DNA from: Rhizopus sp. PT2906
Lineage: Eukaryota; Mucoromycota; Mucoromycetes; Mucorales; Rhizopodaceae
NCBI GenBank assembly: GCA_025529335.1
Contig: JAMYHX010000119.1
Span: forward strand, 1-64,000
Direction: 5' to 3'
DNA length: 64,000 nt
Below are positions 22,092 to 32,992 of this stretch, in pieces; the first letter of the stretch is position 1, and the number at the start of each line of letters is the position of its first letter. The notes under the pieces are model-generated. The model was given only the letters and a program-made list of their open reading frames with translations. It did no database searches and had not been told where the DNA came from. The translations under genes and the position numbers were made by a program.

Positions 22092-22557
22092 TGTTATTAT
22101 ATGTTATTGTTTTTGAAAGTAGGAAAAAAAAAAATCAAAAAACAAGAGTGGTTATTTATATGAAAAATAATTTCAATCTCAGCACCACCATCCACACTTT
22201 GTCTGTCTGGAGGAAAAAAAAACAAAAAGGTTCTCCAACAAACACCAAAAAATTTTATTCTGTGGATTAACTTGTTTTGCTCTATCCACGCGATAAAACG
22301 TGTTTAATCGCGCGTTTTACTTGTATTTTTTTACTTTTATTGTTTATTTGCTTTTTAACCCAGGATATCCTTTTTTGGAAATTTGTAGTAGAGTTGCAGA
22401 TTTTTTTTTATTGTTTTTTTTTTGTTTTTTTTTTCGAGAAAAAAAAAGGACAATTTAACTTGGTATCACAGTCACACAAATACGCTTGAATAAACAGTAT
22501 ATAAACAAGTAATCTTTTTTTTTTCTTTCTTTTTTATCATTTATCACATATATCATC
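22092..22557. promoter_or_regulatory. Shared divergent H2A/H2B promoter with CGCGAT dyad
   Basis: 466 bp between start codons. TATA boxes are present for H2A (minus strand, TATAAATAA near 22153-22161) and H2B (TATATAAA near 22498-22505). In the middle, 22289-22312 reads CGCGAT, 12 nt, ATCGCG, a dyad that stands out in AT-rich DNA and may bind a regulator. Confidence 0.7.
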
Positions 22558-22917
22558 ATGGCTCCTAAAGAATCTACCTCTGCTCCCGCTGCTGCCCCCA
22601 AGGCTAAGACTGGTGACAAGAAGAAGAGACTCTCTCGTCGTGAGACTTACTCCTCTTACATCTACAAGGTCTTGAAGCAAGTTCACCCTGATACTGGTAT
22701 CTCCAACAAGGCCATGTCCATCTTGAACTCTTTTGTCAATGATATCTTTGAACGTATTGCCACTGAAGCCTCCAAGTTGGCTGCTTACAACAAGCGTTCC
22801 ACCATCTCTTCTCGTGAAATCCAAACTGCTGTTCGTCTCATTCTTCCTGGTGAACTCGCCAAGCACGCTGTCTCTGAAGGTACCAAGGCTGTCACCAAGT
22901 ACACCAGTTCCAAATAA
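22558..22917 (+). CDS. Histone H2B
   Basis: Core histone, single exon, 119 residues. Seen: an Ala/Pro/Lys tail (APAAAPKAKTGDKKKR), then the H2B fold with RRETYSSYIYKVLKQVHPDTGIS, NDIFERIATEASKL and the C-terminal helix with AVTKYTSSK, which holds the ubiquitinated Lys context. Strong C-ending codon bias, as in GAPDH. It completes the four-histone cluster. Confidence 0.99.
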   Translation: MAPKESTSAPAAAPKAKTGDKKKRLSRRETYSSYIYKVLKQVHPDTGISNKAMSILNSFVNDIFERIATEASKLAAYNKRSTISSREIQTAVRLILPGELAKHAVSEGTKAVTKYTSSK

Positions 22918-23454
22918 GTTATTTAAATCAATCAAACAAACTCTCTCTCTTTGCGCATATACTATTTCAATTCCATGTCAATGCTTTTTTATATTGTACA
23001 GAAAAACCTTTATATTCAAAATATTTATTTTGATATCCCTTTTTAATATTAATAAAGTCCATTAAAAATGTATATAAAAATTGATAACAAAATCATTGTG
23101 TATGTATATATATTTTTCATTATTTTATTCATTATTTCAGAACGTTGTCACTGCTTCTTGATCATGTTTTACTCGAGTGAAAATCTATACACGTTTTCAA
23201 CATTTCACAAGTTTCATTTAAAAAGTAATCTTTATTTTTCTAGATCTACATTAATCTCGGGAGTAACATGATAAAAATAACCACAATGTAATGTAAGCAA
23301 ACCAACAATTATGAAAAGACATAAACATTACATTAAAACATGTAGACCAAAACAAAAAAACAAACGCAAAAATCACGTGCTCACCGGTGTTCGGTAATGT
23401 CCGGTCCGGAATCAGTACTTCTTGTAAATTTTTACACTCACAATTTTCATGAAA
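22918..23454. other. H2B 3' flank and tRNA upstream region
   Basis: AT-rich DNA with an AATAAA signal near 23050 for H2B. The part just before the tRNA holds a CCGG-rich patch (CGGTGTTCGGTAATGTCCGGTCCGGA, partly repeated) at about 23385-23410. No coding potential seen. Confidence 0.5.
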
Positions 23455-23525
23455 GCGCGGATGGTTAAGTGGTATAATCTTCGCCTGCCACGCGAAGGGC
23501 CCGGGTTCGATTCCCGGTTCGCGCA
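23455..23525 (+). tRNA. tRNA-Gly (GCC)
   Basis: 71 nt that fold as a tRNA: acceptor stem GCGCGGA paired with TTCGCGC plus discriminator A; D-arm GTTAAGTGGTATAATC; anticodon stem TTCGC/GCGAA with loop CTGCCAC, anticodon GCC at 23487-23489; T-arm CCGGG-TTCGATT-CCCGG. Internal A and B boxes are intact. A T-rich stretch (from 23529) serves as the Pol III terminator. No intron. Confidence 0.97.
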
Positions 23526-25512
23526 CTTGTTTTTGTTTTTTTCTTAATCAATTCTTATTGTTTTGTTATTTTAAACAAGTGGCAGCGTTTTACTCGCAAA
23601 AAACAATCATTTTGACCCAAAAACTGGCTCATTCGGTTTCAATTTGATGATTTTTTCTTGGGCTTTTGAATTGAGCCTTTAATTACTTTTTTTTAATCAG
23701 GCACTTGCATCAATTCAATGATTGATTAGTTCTTTTTTCATTGTTGTTTATTTCAATTGAGTTATTAACTTTATTCAAATAAAGTTTATTAAAAAACATG
23801 TAAGTATAAGCATAGAATATTCCTTTTTTTTTTGTTTATCGCAAATCATTTGTTATTATTTACACAAATGATTTTGAAGTAATTGAAATAAAGCAATACT
23901 TCACTTGATCTATTAACAAGCATATACAAACTAATTAAACAGCAGCACTTTTTAATCCAACCTGTGCATTAGCTACTTGGCCTTATAAACTACATGTAAA
24001 TCAAATTTACAATGAATGTATTTTTTAAAGGAACACATAACTTACTTAACCACCAACAAAAGTAAATCACGTCAAATAGACTTTATAAGCTTTTTTGAAC
24101 TGATTAGTATACGATTGTTGTTGTTAAAACCATAATTTATGATTGTAACATAAAATAAGTCGCTTCATGCGTAGACATTTCGAACTATAAAGCACGTAGT
24201 AAGAGTATATTTGCAATAAACTCCTTTAAAAGAATGCAAATGGTTTCTGTGAATGCTTGTAATTGTTCTTTTTTCTTTTTGTAACAGAGTCTTCTATCAT
24301 AGACAAGCATTACAGACTATAAAGCTCGGCAGTGTTAAATTAGTATTGATTAATTGTGCCTTTTATTATATATATATATATTTTTTTTATTCTTTCTACA
24401 TATACGTGATATTACATGAATAAACAACGCCATGTTATGCAATATAAAAAACCAAGTTATCTAATGAACAAAATTCATAACCTGTAACCCATTTAATCAA
24501 CCTTCATCGAGGGATTTATAACTTGCATATGGAATATTATCCCACTCTAAAGAACCATCGCGTGATTTAAATCAGAAGAAGAGTAACTACTTTTTAGATC
24601 TAAAGCTTCTTCGTACACCATCATCCTTTAATACCATTCTAACCTTTCCCGCTATAATTTACCCTTCCCGTCGTATCTATATTTTCACCAACTTATAAAG
24701 CATTCTTACCTTTACACCACGGATGAACACTTCTTTCCAAAGTTCTAATGATTCTGTTTTGTGAGAGTCAGGCTAAAAGTATTGCTTTCCCTTTTTTGAA
24801 AAATATTACCTGATTGGATTATGTGCACACAAGATGTGTTATTTAGAACGTCTGTACTTGTAATTCAAAAGAACAGCTGTATTATTCTTTTTATAATTTG
24901 CAGTTATCATAATATATGCCATAAGGGGCGATTTTGTTCTCTAGCTGGTAACAAAAAAAGTGTAACTGCACCATTAAGTCAACCAGCTTCTTTTTCGTTT
25001 ATTTATCATTACAATCATCTTTTTATCTCTAAAAGAAAGCTCTTTCATATAGTTATGTTTTTCTACTCTTGAGAACAATCGTCTATACAAGTGCATTGTC
25101 AAGATGAATTAGGCAATACAAATTAAAGAGGCGATAGCGGTAATGGCCAATGATGACCGAGCAGGAGATAAGAGATTGATACATGACAGCTACAGTTTTT
25201 ACCTCTAATTTTATCTCATTCTTTTCTTTATTGGCTTAGATAACTGTAAATGAAGGTCTCTTAATAAGCCGATAAAATAAAAAACAGCTTGCCACATCCA
25301 TAATTTCTACGAAATATTAAAAGGTTTAACTCTTGATGAATAAACATTGAAGAAAGGGGAGTTTGTCACACTGCGTTTTATTAGCGTATATATTCATTAC
25401 GTTTGCTGTTACAAAATTTGCCAAGATGGCGTAGCATTCTTTTTTAACCGTTTCTTTCTTTTTCTTTTCACACAATTATCCCAATCATTCCTTTTTTTTT
25501 TTTACCAATCTT
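23526..25512. other. Two-kilobase AT-rich gap with weak coding fragments
   Basis: No convincing gene. On the minus strand near 24600-24790 and 24880-24960 there are short exon-like open pieces flanked by GT/AG (for example ESLELWKEVFIRGVK and LENKIAPYGIYYDNCKL), but I could not join them in phase without stops. They may be remnants of a decayed gene or chance. The region also holds a TA microsatellite near 24370 and the upstream region of the first arrestin gene. Confidence 0.4.
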
Positions 25513-26793
25513 ATGCTAAAGAACAAGCACCCTGATCCTATTGCCTCATCCATACGTATTGAACTATCACAAGGCTTTGGTTGGGAAAGGGGAAATGTCC
25601 AAGTCTATGGTCCTGGCACTTTATTTCAAGGCATGTATGTAGTATTGATAACCAAAACAAGCGACTCACTTTTTAATAATAATAACAAAGGCCATGTCAT
25701 TTTACGAACCAATGCACACTCAAGGAAAGCGACTACACTTCGACTATTGTTTCAAGCTACGGAAGCGATGCTAAACCATGACCTTGGTCCTGGTGTCCAG
25801 CGATCACATACGTCCAAATTGTTTGGTGTCGCTACTAACCTGTGGGAAAAAGGTCAAGACAATGAACTTCAGCCAATGGCTACTTACAAATTTTTATTCA
25901 CCATTCAGATGCCAATGGTTCAGTTCCCTCCGTCTGTCGAACACCAGTACTACCGGTGCAGTTATAAATTAACAGCCTATTTGGACCCGTCTTTAGCCTA
26001 TAAGGAAGTGCCCGTCATGGCACATACTTGTGTCAATTACATTCCTTTAATTGAGACCAAGCTACTAAAGTCACCATTAACATTAACAGACGTGAAAAGG
26101 CGGATGATCCTACAAGACTTGCGGTTGAACATTTCTGCCACGGTGAAGCTGTATGCAGTCGAGTATGTTGCAGGTGACGTGATTCAGGCAACAATCCGTG
26201 TAACGGATATGCACAGAAATAAGAACAAAAATCGCTCCTTGACGCTCAACGATCTGAGTGTTACGATGAGTGTTTTTCAAATTTCAAAGTTTAATTCGGA
26301 TGATAAGCCTATACTGAACAAACTTGTTGCTACAAGGACACACATTCTGAAGAACAATAGACAGCGCGTGGACAATACACAAGATGACACAAGTCAAATC
26401 CATCAGGTACAACTTGAGCTAGACGAGTCACTGCCTCCTTCCATGGAATTCAGTGAAATCATGTCCCTGTCGTACAAACTGGTTATTTCTGTTCACAAAA
26501 CTATAGTTACCACCAAGAAAAACAATAAAAAGCTCTTGAACGTTAAGAACTTGCTTCTTCCGTGGACAAATGACTTGCACATATTTGAGCAACCTATCAT
26601 TATTGGAACCATGGGAAGAGGAATTCGCACGGGTGGCGAGTTGGATGTATATTCCAAGTACAAAAGGACGGATAATCCCATACCACATCCTAAATTCTTG
26701 CAAACGGTTGAATACGAAGATGCGTTGCCCTTGTATGATCCAAGTCGATTACCATCTTATCATAACCTGTCACGGAGTAATAGTTCTATATAG
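25513..26793 (+). CDS. Arrestin-like protein A (alpha-arrestin type)
   Basis: Arrestin-fold adaptor, probably linking membrane cargo to the Rsp5-type ubiquitin ligase. The best model has exons 25513..25630 and 25691..26793 (406 residues) with a GC-AG intron: CAAG|GCATGT ... ACAAAG|GC. The 60-nt intron is a multiple of three without a stop, so an unspliced form of 426 residues is also open; but the junction matches the ordinary GT-AG intron of the neighbouring paralogue and restores YGPGTLFQGHVILR. Seen: N-terminal strand region IRIELSQGFGW, FLFTIQMPMVQFPPSVEHQYY, a central SATVKLYAVEYVAGD, and the C-terminal YEDALPLYDPSRLPSY with two LPxY motifs that fit WW-domain binding. Confidence 0.85.
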   Translation: MLKNKHPDPIASSIRIELSQGFGWERGNVQVYGPGTLFQGMYVVLITKTSDSLFNNNNKGHVILRTNAHSRKATTLRLLFQATEAMLNHDLGPGVQRSHTSKLFGVATNLWEKGQDNELQPMATYKFLFTIQMPMVQFPPSVEHQYYRCSYKLTAYLDPSLAYKEVPVMAHTCVNYIPLIETKLLKSPLTLTDVKRRMILQDLRLNISATVKLYAVEYVAGDVIQATIRVTDMHRNKNKNRSLTLNDLSVTMSVFQISKFNSDDKPILNKLVATRTHILKNNRQRVDNTQDDTSQIHQVQLELDESLPPSMEFSEIMSLSYKLVISVHKTIVTTKKNNKKLLNVKNLLLPWTNDLHIFEQPIIIGTMGRGIRTGGELDVYSKYKRTDNPIPHPKFLQTVEYEDALPLYDPSRLPSYHNLSRSNSSI

Positions 26794-27642
26794 GCATGAT
26801 GATTGTTGTAGTATTGTATTATGTTTATAAAAAAAGTCATGTATATTTTCTCTTGCACCAAAATAAACAAGAACATGTATTTACAAAGAAAAGGTTGATA
26901 ACCAAGATCATTAGAGTGTACCTTATACTATATGCGTATGATTTCTTAAAAAGGTGTATGTATTTATAGTAGCTGATTACGTAAGTTCTTAGAATTCTGT
27001 AATGGTTATTTATGGACCATTGTTTTTGTTTTCTTGTACATGGTAAAGTCTTTGTTTATTTTAAGCTTTTCTTGCGGTTATATAATCAAACACTCGAGCT
27101 AATATTATCAATATATGTATATATATATATGTACTGAAGCATTCAGCTCATATAATCTCTTGGAAACATAAAATAATGATGACTATTGAATACTTTTAGA
27201 TCTACGATATTCTACTGAAACATATTTTGTTTTGCATACCTTTGGCCCACCAAGGTATTGATCAGACACAAAAATGAGTTCTTTTCTCAATAAAACCAAG
27301 GGCAATGAAGAATTAAACAGATATGATTGATCAACATGGAGATTTACACACTTTAGACGCAATGTACTCTAGACCTTTTTTTAATTCAGATATTTAATAC
27401 AGTGAAGAGAATCAATGTCTCACAAATACAGGTTTACAAAAAGCAAAAGATGCATCATTGTAAAGTTGTTTATTGGCTGAGCAAAAGAAGAAGAGAGGGA
27501 GGAGATCGTTTAAATAGAATCATTTGTTGCAAGATGTACATAATATGCTTTTTTTAGAATAACCCTAATGTTGTTTGCAGATATACACTTGCACCTTCCT
27601 TTTCTCTCTCTTTTTTTTTTTTTTTTTTTTCGTCTTTTTTAT
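26794..27642. other. Intergenic region between arrestin paralogues
   Basis: Downstream region of arrestin A and promoter of arrestin B. It ends in a T-rich tract (27611-27640) directly before the next start codon. Contains a TA microsatellite near 27115-27132. No gene seen. Confidence 0.5.
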
Positions 27643-28802
27643 ATGATTGAGGATTGGCCTGCTGATCCACTTATCGACATTCACATCGAATTACTTCCAG
27701 AATTTGGTTTTACAGTTCAAAACGAACCAGTGTATGGTCCCGGTTCCGTATTCCAAGGTAACTCAGCACTAGTAAAAAGAGGATTTGCTATTAAAAAGCG
27801 AATCAAACAGGCATTGTCCATCTCAAGCTGAAGGAAGTGCCAGTAGCTGCAGATAAAATCATTCTTACGTTTAGAGGAGCAGAGAACGCCACGGCTATTC
27901 ATAATGGCACTTACTTTATCGTACCATTGTTGAAAAACACATTTTTTGGGATGCAGCAGAGCCTGTGGCAACGTACAAGAGAGGATTGTCTCTTGACAGA
28001 GACAGAATACCATTTCCCTTTTACGATTCAGATGCCAATGACCCAATTTCCACCTTCGCTTGAACATAAACTCTACCAATGTAAATTCATTCTAACAGCC
28101 AAGCTGATCAGATCCACATTCACTCTGCCAACCGTGATGGCGCAGAAGGAAATAAACTATATGCCATTCATCGAAACCAGTCTACTGAAGAAGCCAGTCA
28201 TCACGACGAAAAACAACACAAAGCTCTTTGTTACAGTCAAGCTGCATTCGCTCGAATATGTGCCTGGTGACACTATCCCGATCACTATCACCTGCTACTC
28301 TTCCCCTGCTTGTGGCCCCTTTTTTCTTCAGTCAAACAAGGCAAAACGTGATCAGCCGGCTGCTGTAAGCTCTGTACTGATCGAGCTTTGTGAAACTGTG
28401 GGGCTTGTGCATCGCCAAGCTTTGTCGACCAAGCGCATTGTAGCATCACACCTCTACCGAACATGTCAAATTACTGCAGCCTGCATAGGATCAGAGTATC
28501 ATGTTCAGCTTACTCTGCCTATCCATTTGACACCGACTATCAATTATTCAAGAATCATCAAGATATCGTACACGCTTAGCGTCAAGGTAAAAAGCCGTCT
28601 TGGTCCATTTCACAGTTCGACGACGAATGTAGATTTGCCCTTAAAGATCGGTACATTGGGTTATGGCATACGTGCGTCTCAGGACTTGCAGGTGTGTTAT
28701 GTTGAGAGTCCGAGTAATTCGCCTCGGTTTCTCAGATCGTTACAATATGAGGAGGCCCTGCCTTTGTATGAACCTGTCAGATTACCTTCTTATCAAAGTT
28801 GA
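27643..28802 (+). CDS. Arrestin-like protein B (tandem paralogue of A)
   Basis: Second alpha-arrestin-like adaptor. Exons 27643..27757 and 27811..28802 give 368 residues; the 53-nt intron has GTAACT and CAG ends and phase 1, at the same codon as in copy A (VYGPGSVFQ|G). Shared landmarks: EYHFPFTIQMPMTQFPPSLEH, VKLHSLEYVPGD, IGTLGYGIRASQDL, and the tail EEALPLYEPVRLPSY with two LPxY motifs. The paralogues have diverged widely in the central part, so the duplication is old. The predicted start is the first ATG after the poly(T) leader. Confidence 0.88.
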
Positions 28803-28952
28803 CATCCTGTATATCTAAGTTTTCTATTGTATTTTTATACATAAATAGTTCATTTTAATATATCTTTTAAAAAAAAAAATGGATGAAGAAGAAGGGGGGA
28901 ATACTTTATTGCGCGTCATGTCTTTTTTTTTCTCTTTTTTTAAATACTTTCT

Positions 28953-29849
28953 TTATTCTTCATCACCAATCTTGGGAGCCAAGTAATATCTAACATAACC
29001 AATATTGTCAAGATTATAATCAAGCAAAAGTGGAACATCTGCTGATAGATTTAAGCTGACACGAGTGGCAAGAGGAGTGGCTTTTGTAAAGTTTACAAGA
29101 TATTTGATGGCAAAGGCCATAGAGACACTCTGTTGAAGTTCAATGACAGTTGATTCATCTTCATTGTCTACCGAACTGTTGGCCTTGACTGTAATGGAGC
29201 CTTTACCGATCTCACCGTCAGCAGAGAATTTGATACCATCCTTTGTGCATTCAATTGTGACTGTGTTGATGTAGTGTGAGCAAAAAGGACAACTATTTTT
29301 TTTATGTTCTTACCGGAATCACTAAGGGTAGATAAATCACGAACGATTTCTTGGAATCTAGCAGAAGACATACGAACAACAGCTTCGTATGAAGTTTCAG
29401 GAATACCCAAATGTTCACTGTCAATGTCCATCAACTTGAGATCATATGCACTCACTTTATCACTGTCTATTGATTTATAGAATTGTGAGCACTTCTTTTT
29501 CTTTTTCTTGTTTTTTTTTTTTTTCTTTACCTTTGCTTTCAAATACCAAACTTAAAGCATCACCATCATCATCAGCCTTGAGTGTCACGATATCATCGTT
29601 ACGAGCACACTTTAAAATCTTACCCAAGTTGGTCAAGTTGATACCCAAAGGCAAGTTACGATCACAGCGGTAAGGATCAAAACCATCAGAACGAAGCATC
29701 ATGGCCACCAAGGCAACATGGGAGTTATCCATAGCTTGAAGAGCAATACCGGAATCATTACATTCCAAATTGCATTCTGTGACAAGTTCCTTGACAGCTT
29801 CAAGAAGAGATTTGAGAAGTTTGGCTTGTTGGAGACGTGCTTCAAGCAT
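28953..29849 (-). CDS. POL30: Proliferating cell nuclear antigen (PCNA)
   Basis: Trimeric sliding clamp for DNA polymerases delta and epsilon. Exons 29849..29531, 29466..29314, 29260..28953 give 259 residues (human 261, yeast 258). Seen: MLEARLQQAKLLKSLLEAVKEL, the centre loop region CNDSGIALQAMDNSHVALV, LGINLTNLGKILKCA, DIDSEHLGIPE (interdomain loop), DLSTLSDSVTIECTKDG across the exon 2/3 junction, and the C-terminal YLAPKIGDEE, where PIP-box partners bind. The intron 1 acceptor was chosen so that FESKDSDKVSAYDLKLMD is continuous. The upstream region carries two perfect MluI boxes, as for yeast POL30. Confidence 0.96.
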
Positions 29850-30990
29850 GGTTTATGGCTACATGAGAAGAGTGATTTAGTAAACTTGGTGTAAACCAAT
29901 ATTCTTTTGTTTTACCCTTTTTTTAATGAAAAATGGAGATAAAAAAAAGAAAAAAAAGAGAACGAGTGTAAAAACACGTCTACAAATTTTTTTTTGACGT
30001 GGATGTCGGGTATCGAAACAGTCGTGACGCGCGTATGTGCAGTAACGCGTATAATTTTGTTCAGAAAAAAAGAGAGAGACGCGTCAAGTGTCTGAACTGC
30101 ACTTAATAATGTACTCCTAAATAAAAATTAGTTCTAGGAGTTGACAAATGCATTACGAGTATTACATGCATTCACGTTATGGTTTCATATTTTGAGATAA
30201 CGTTGAATAGATGAATTATTTAGTTTCAAGCATGATTACGTATTGTTATTATTCTTGATTATACGATTGTAATGAAAAGTATAGAAAATGATAGTCATTT
30301 TGGGGAAACTCTATTATGAAGACTGCGCCAATGCTCTCCTCTATGCATAAGGGTTTGTCTAATATTATGCTTATTGAGACCAAACCAATGATAAATGATT
30401 CATACATTGTCATTTCTCACAGTCTGGAAGGGGGAAAACTTTTTACAGTTTGACGCCTTAGATCTTTTTAGACTGTTTTATAAAAACATAAAGAAGCTTG
30501 TTTTTTTTTAGCATGATCGTCAAATGCCATACGGGAATTATCACCTATAAGGAAGACCATTCTTTTTTTTAGGGAGGACTGTTCTTCCATATGAAGTTAA
30601 GGATTTATTAAAAGGTGCATGGGTCTGTGATCGTCATCTCATTACATAGTAATTTGAAAGATAGGGATTTTCCATACGGAGCAGTGTATGTATAAGGGAA
30701 GATCCGTCTTTGCTTATATTTGATGGGCGGGATGCATAATGGTTTCATCTGTAAATTAGACTTTGAAAGCATCTAGAGCTACTTTTTTGAAGGGAAGCTT
30801 AGCATTCTATATATAAACAAAATGGATATTATGTCCTCATATATTAATAACACCATATATCATCTTTTGTTCTCTCATTTTGAAAAGGGGAGGCATAGGG
30901 GAACATGTTTTTTCTTTAATACAAACTATACATGTTTATGTATGTGGATTTATTTACTTTAAATAAAAAGTAGCGCACATATTTACAAAT
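29850..30990. other. PCNA upstream region and CsbD gene 3' flank
   Basis: 1.1 kb without a gene. The first 240 bases carry MluI cell-cycle boxes (listed separately). The rest is AT-rich with several T-runs and no recognisable frame. Confidence 0.5.
30027..30084. promoter_or_regulatory. MluI cell-cycle boxes upstream of PCNA
   Basis: Two perfect ACGCGT sites at 30045-30050 and 30079-30084 and a related ACGCGCGT at 30027-30034, 178-235 bp upstream of the PCNA ATG. ACGCGT is the MBF (Mbp1/Swi6) site that drives G1/S genes, including POL30 in yeast. Regulation is inferred from motif and target. Confidence 0.7.
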
Positions 30991-31284
30991 TTAAGAGTTC
31001 CAGTCCTTTTGTGCTTCACCCTTCTTCTGTTGGACCTTGTCACCAGCTTCGCCAGTAGTATTACCAGTAAGAGAGTTAAAAGCACCCTTCATAGCACCAG
31101 CAGCTTGATCCATGGCACCCTTAACATAACCAGTGACATTGGCAGCAGTTTCTTGAACGTTACCTGCACCTTGTTGAGTTTGACCTTCAGACTGCATACG
31201 TTCGTTGCCCATCATGTTTCCGGCACCTTCCTTTACGTTACCCATAAATTGGTCTTTCTTTGCGTCAGTTCTTGAGGGATTCAT
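30991..31284 (-). CDS. CsbD-like small hydrophilic stress protein
   Basis: Single exon, 97 residues, starting MNPSRTDAKKDQFMGN. Repeated Gly/Ala/Gln-rich amphipathic segments (VKEGAGNMMGNE, QQGAGNVQETAANVTGYVKGAMDQAAG) match the fungal CsbD/mismatched-base-pair-and-cruciform recognition family, LEA-like proteins induced by stress or starvation. A TATAAATAC box on the same strand at 31356-31348 lies 64-72 nt upstream of the chosen ATG; longer in-frame extension upstream would run across this promoter, so I reject it. Function beyond the family is unknown. Confidence 0.85.
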   Translation of the reverse strand: MNPSRTDAKKDQFMGNVKEGAGNMMGNERMQSEGQTQQGAGNVQETAANVTGYVKGAMDQAAGAMKGAFNSLTGNTTGEAGDKVQQKKGEAQKDWNS

Positions 31285-32992
31285 TTTGTAGTAATAGTAA
31301 TAATAATAGATTTGAAAATAATGTTTTTTTGCTTGATAATGGGTCTTGTATTTATACCTTTTTCTTTTGCAAAGTAATGCATGAATTTCAAACGTCATGG
31401 CTTGATTTAAGCTGTAAAAGGCAATTGCGTACACCCTATATTATTGTTTGCAGTTACGTCATGTCGATATCAGAATAGAAGAAATCCATTGTACGCTTGT
31501 CATGATGACGATTGAATATTATGGTGAATATTTCTATTTGGAAAAGGGTTATTATGGATTATTATTATATTCCATACACAGGAACAAGTGGGAATCATTG
31601 GCTTATACCAATTGATCTTTTTCTTTTTTAGTCAGTGTCTGGTCTGAGCTTGCCTTTACTGTTTAAAAACGAGAATAGTCCAGGATATGCATGAAACACG
31701 GTCAAACGACACTTTTACAAGACCAAGTCATAAACTTGCTCTGATTTAATATCAGCCCTAGTACTTTTGTAAGCAAGTCATTAGACAATGTCTTATCAAG
31801 GTCTCCTTCCATTTGTGAATCTGCAAATGTTCAAAGAATGACGGACATTCAATCTTGATGTTTTGACATTACAGCACGTTTACTTATCTTTTACTAACGT
31901 GGCTAACGTTCGATCAAATGCCTAAACATCTTGCATGATGAAATGATCTTCAACTAGAATTGACTTGTTTCAATTATAAAACAAAAGCAAAAGGGTTTTT
32001 CTCTCTAATAGATCAAGGCTTTTTTTGACCATGAAATAGTTTGTTCTATGACTCAACCCATTGATCTCTATCATCTTATATTCGGGTTATCCACCTATTT
32101 TGGAAATCACTTAAGAATTAACAAACAAAGGGGTAATAGTTTAAATTGATAGCATTAAATGAGTGCATTATATTTGTTATAGAAATGCCTAGTACATAAA
32201 CATAAAAGTCAAGTTAAACCAACGTGTCGCAATTATACAGATTTGGAAAACGTCTCCGCTCATTCAGGGAAAAAGTCTTTTTTGAAATTCTTGTTTCAAA
32301 GGAAAAAGAAACCCAGAAGAAAAAAATTTTTTTTTTTTCCATTCTCGATTTGCCTTGGAGACAACAAGACTGGGTCAAGTGAGAGAAAGGAAAAAAAAGC
32401 ATCGAATGGGAAAATAGTTTCTATTGGACAAGACTTGCAATATGCAAAACTTGATAAATGTAAAATGTCACATCAGCTGAAAGTCCTAGAAAGAAAAAAA
32501 GAGAGAGAGAGCGCGCGCATAGACGCATAAAAGGAAAAAATAGAAGGGTTATTCATTGTCACTTTAACGTTCTTTTTTTAGGCTGCACGGGACCCCCTTT
32601 TATTAATATGACTATAGTTTCAGAGAAGAAGATGTGTAATATCAATTCGCGTGTTTAGATAAAGTCAGGTTTGATTCAAGATAGTTGTCTAGGAAATACA
32701 AGTGGAGTATATTTTGCTGAATGAGAATTAAAACGGGATCCGAATAGTATTTGTTTGGACAGGTGTCAGTCAAAATCTGATTAAGCTAAAGCTGATTTGA
32801 AAAATCTTTTTTCTACTCACATTACAAAACCTCGCAAATGACCTCTCCCCTATTCTAAAGACGCATATATATGAGCCGAATTAAATCTAGTCAAAAATAT
32901 TTTTTTCTTTTTTCTTTTTTCTTTTTTCTTTCACTTTCTCTTTCTTTCTTTCTTTCTATTTTATTTCTTTACTTTTCGTATTTATTTTAATT
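31285..32992. other. 1.7-kb gene-poor region
   Basis: CsbD promoter, then AT-rich DNA. An open frame at 32243-32530 (plus) encodes mostly Lys/Phe low-complexity and I do not accept it. A TTTCTT-repeat pyrimidine tract (about 32904-32960) precedes the gene at 32993. Confidence 0.5.

Noticed and set aside
31285..31434. Longer form of the CsbD-like protein starting at 31434
   Set aside because: The extra codons run through the TATAAATAC promoter element; the family starts at the shorter Met.
32243..32530. Plus-strand open frame of 95 codons
   Set aside because: Mostly Lys/Phe/Arg from purine and T-rich tracts; no domain and no convincing promoter.
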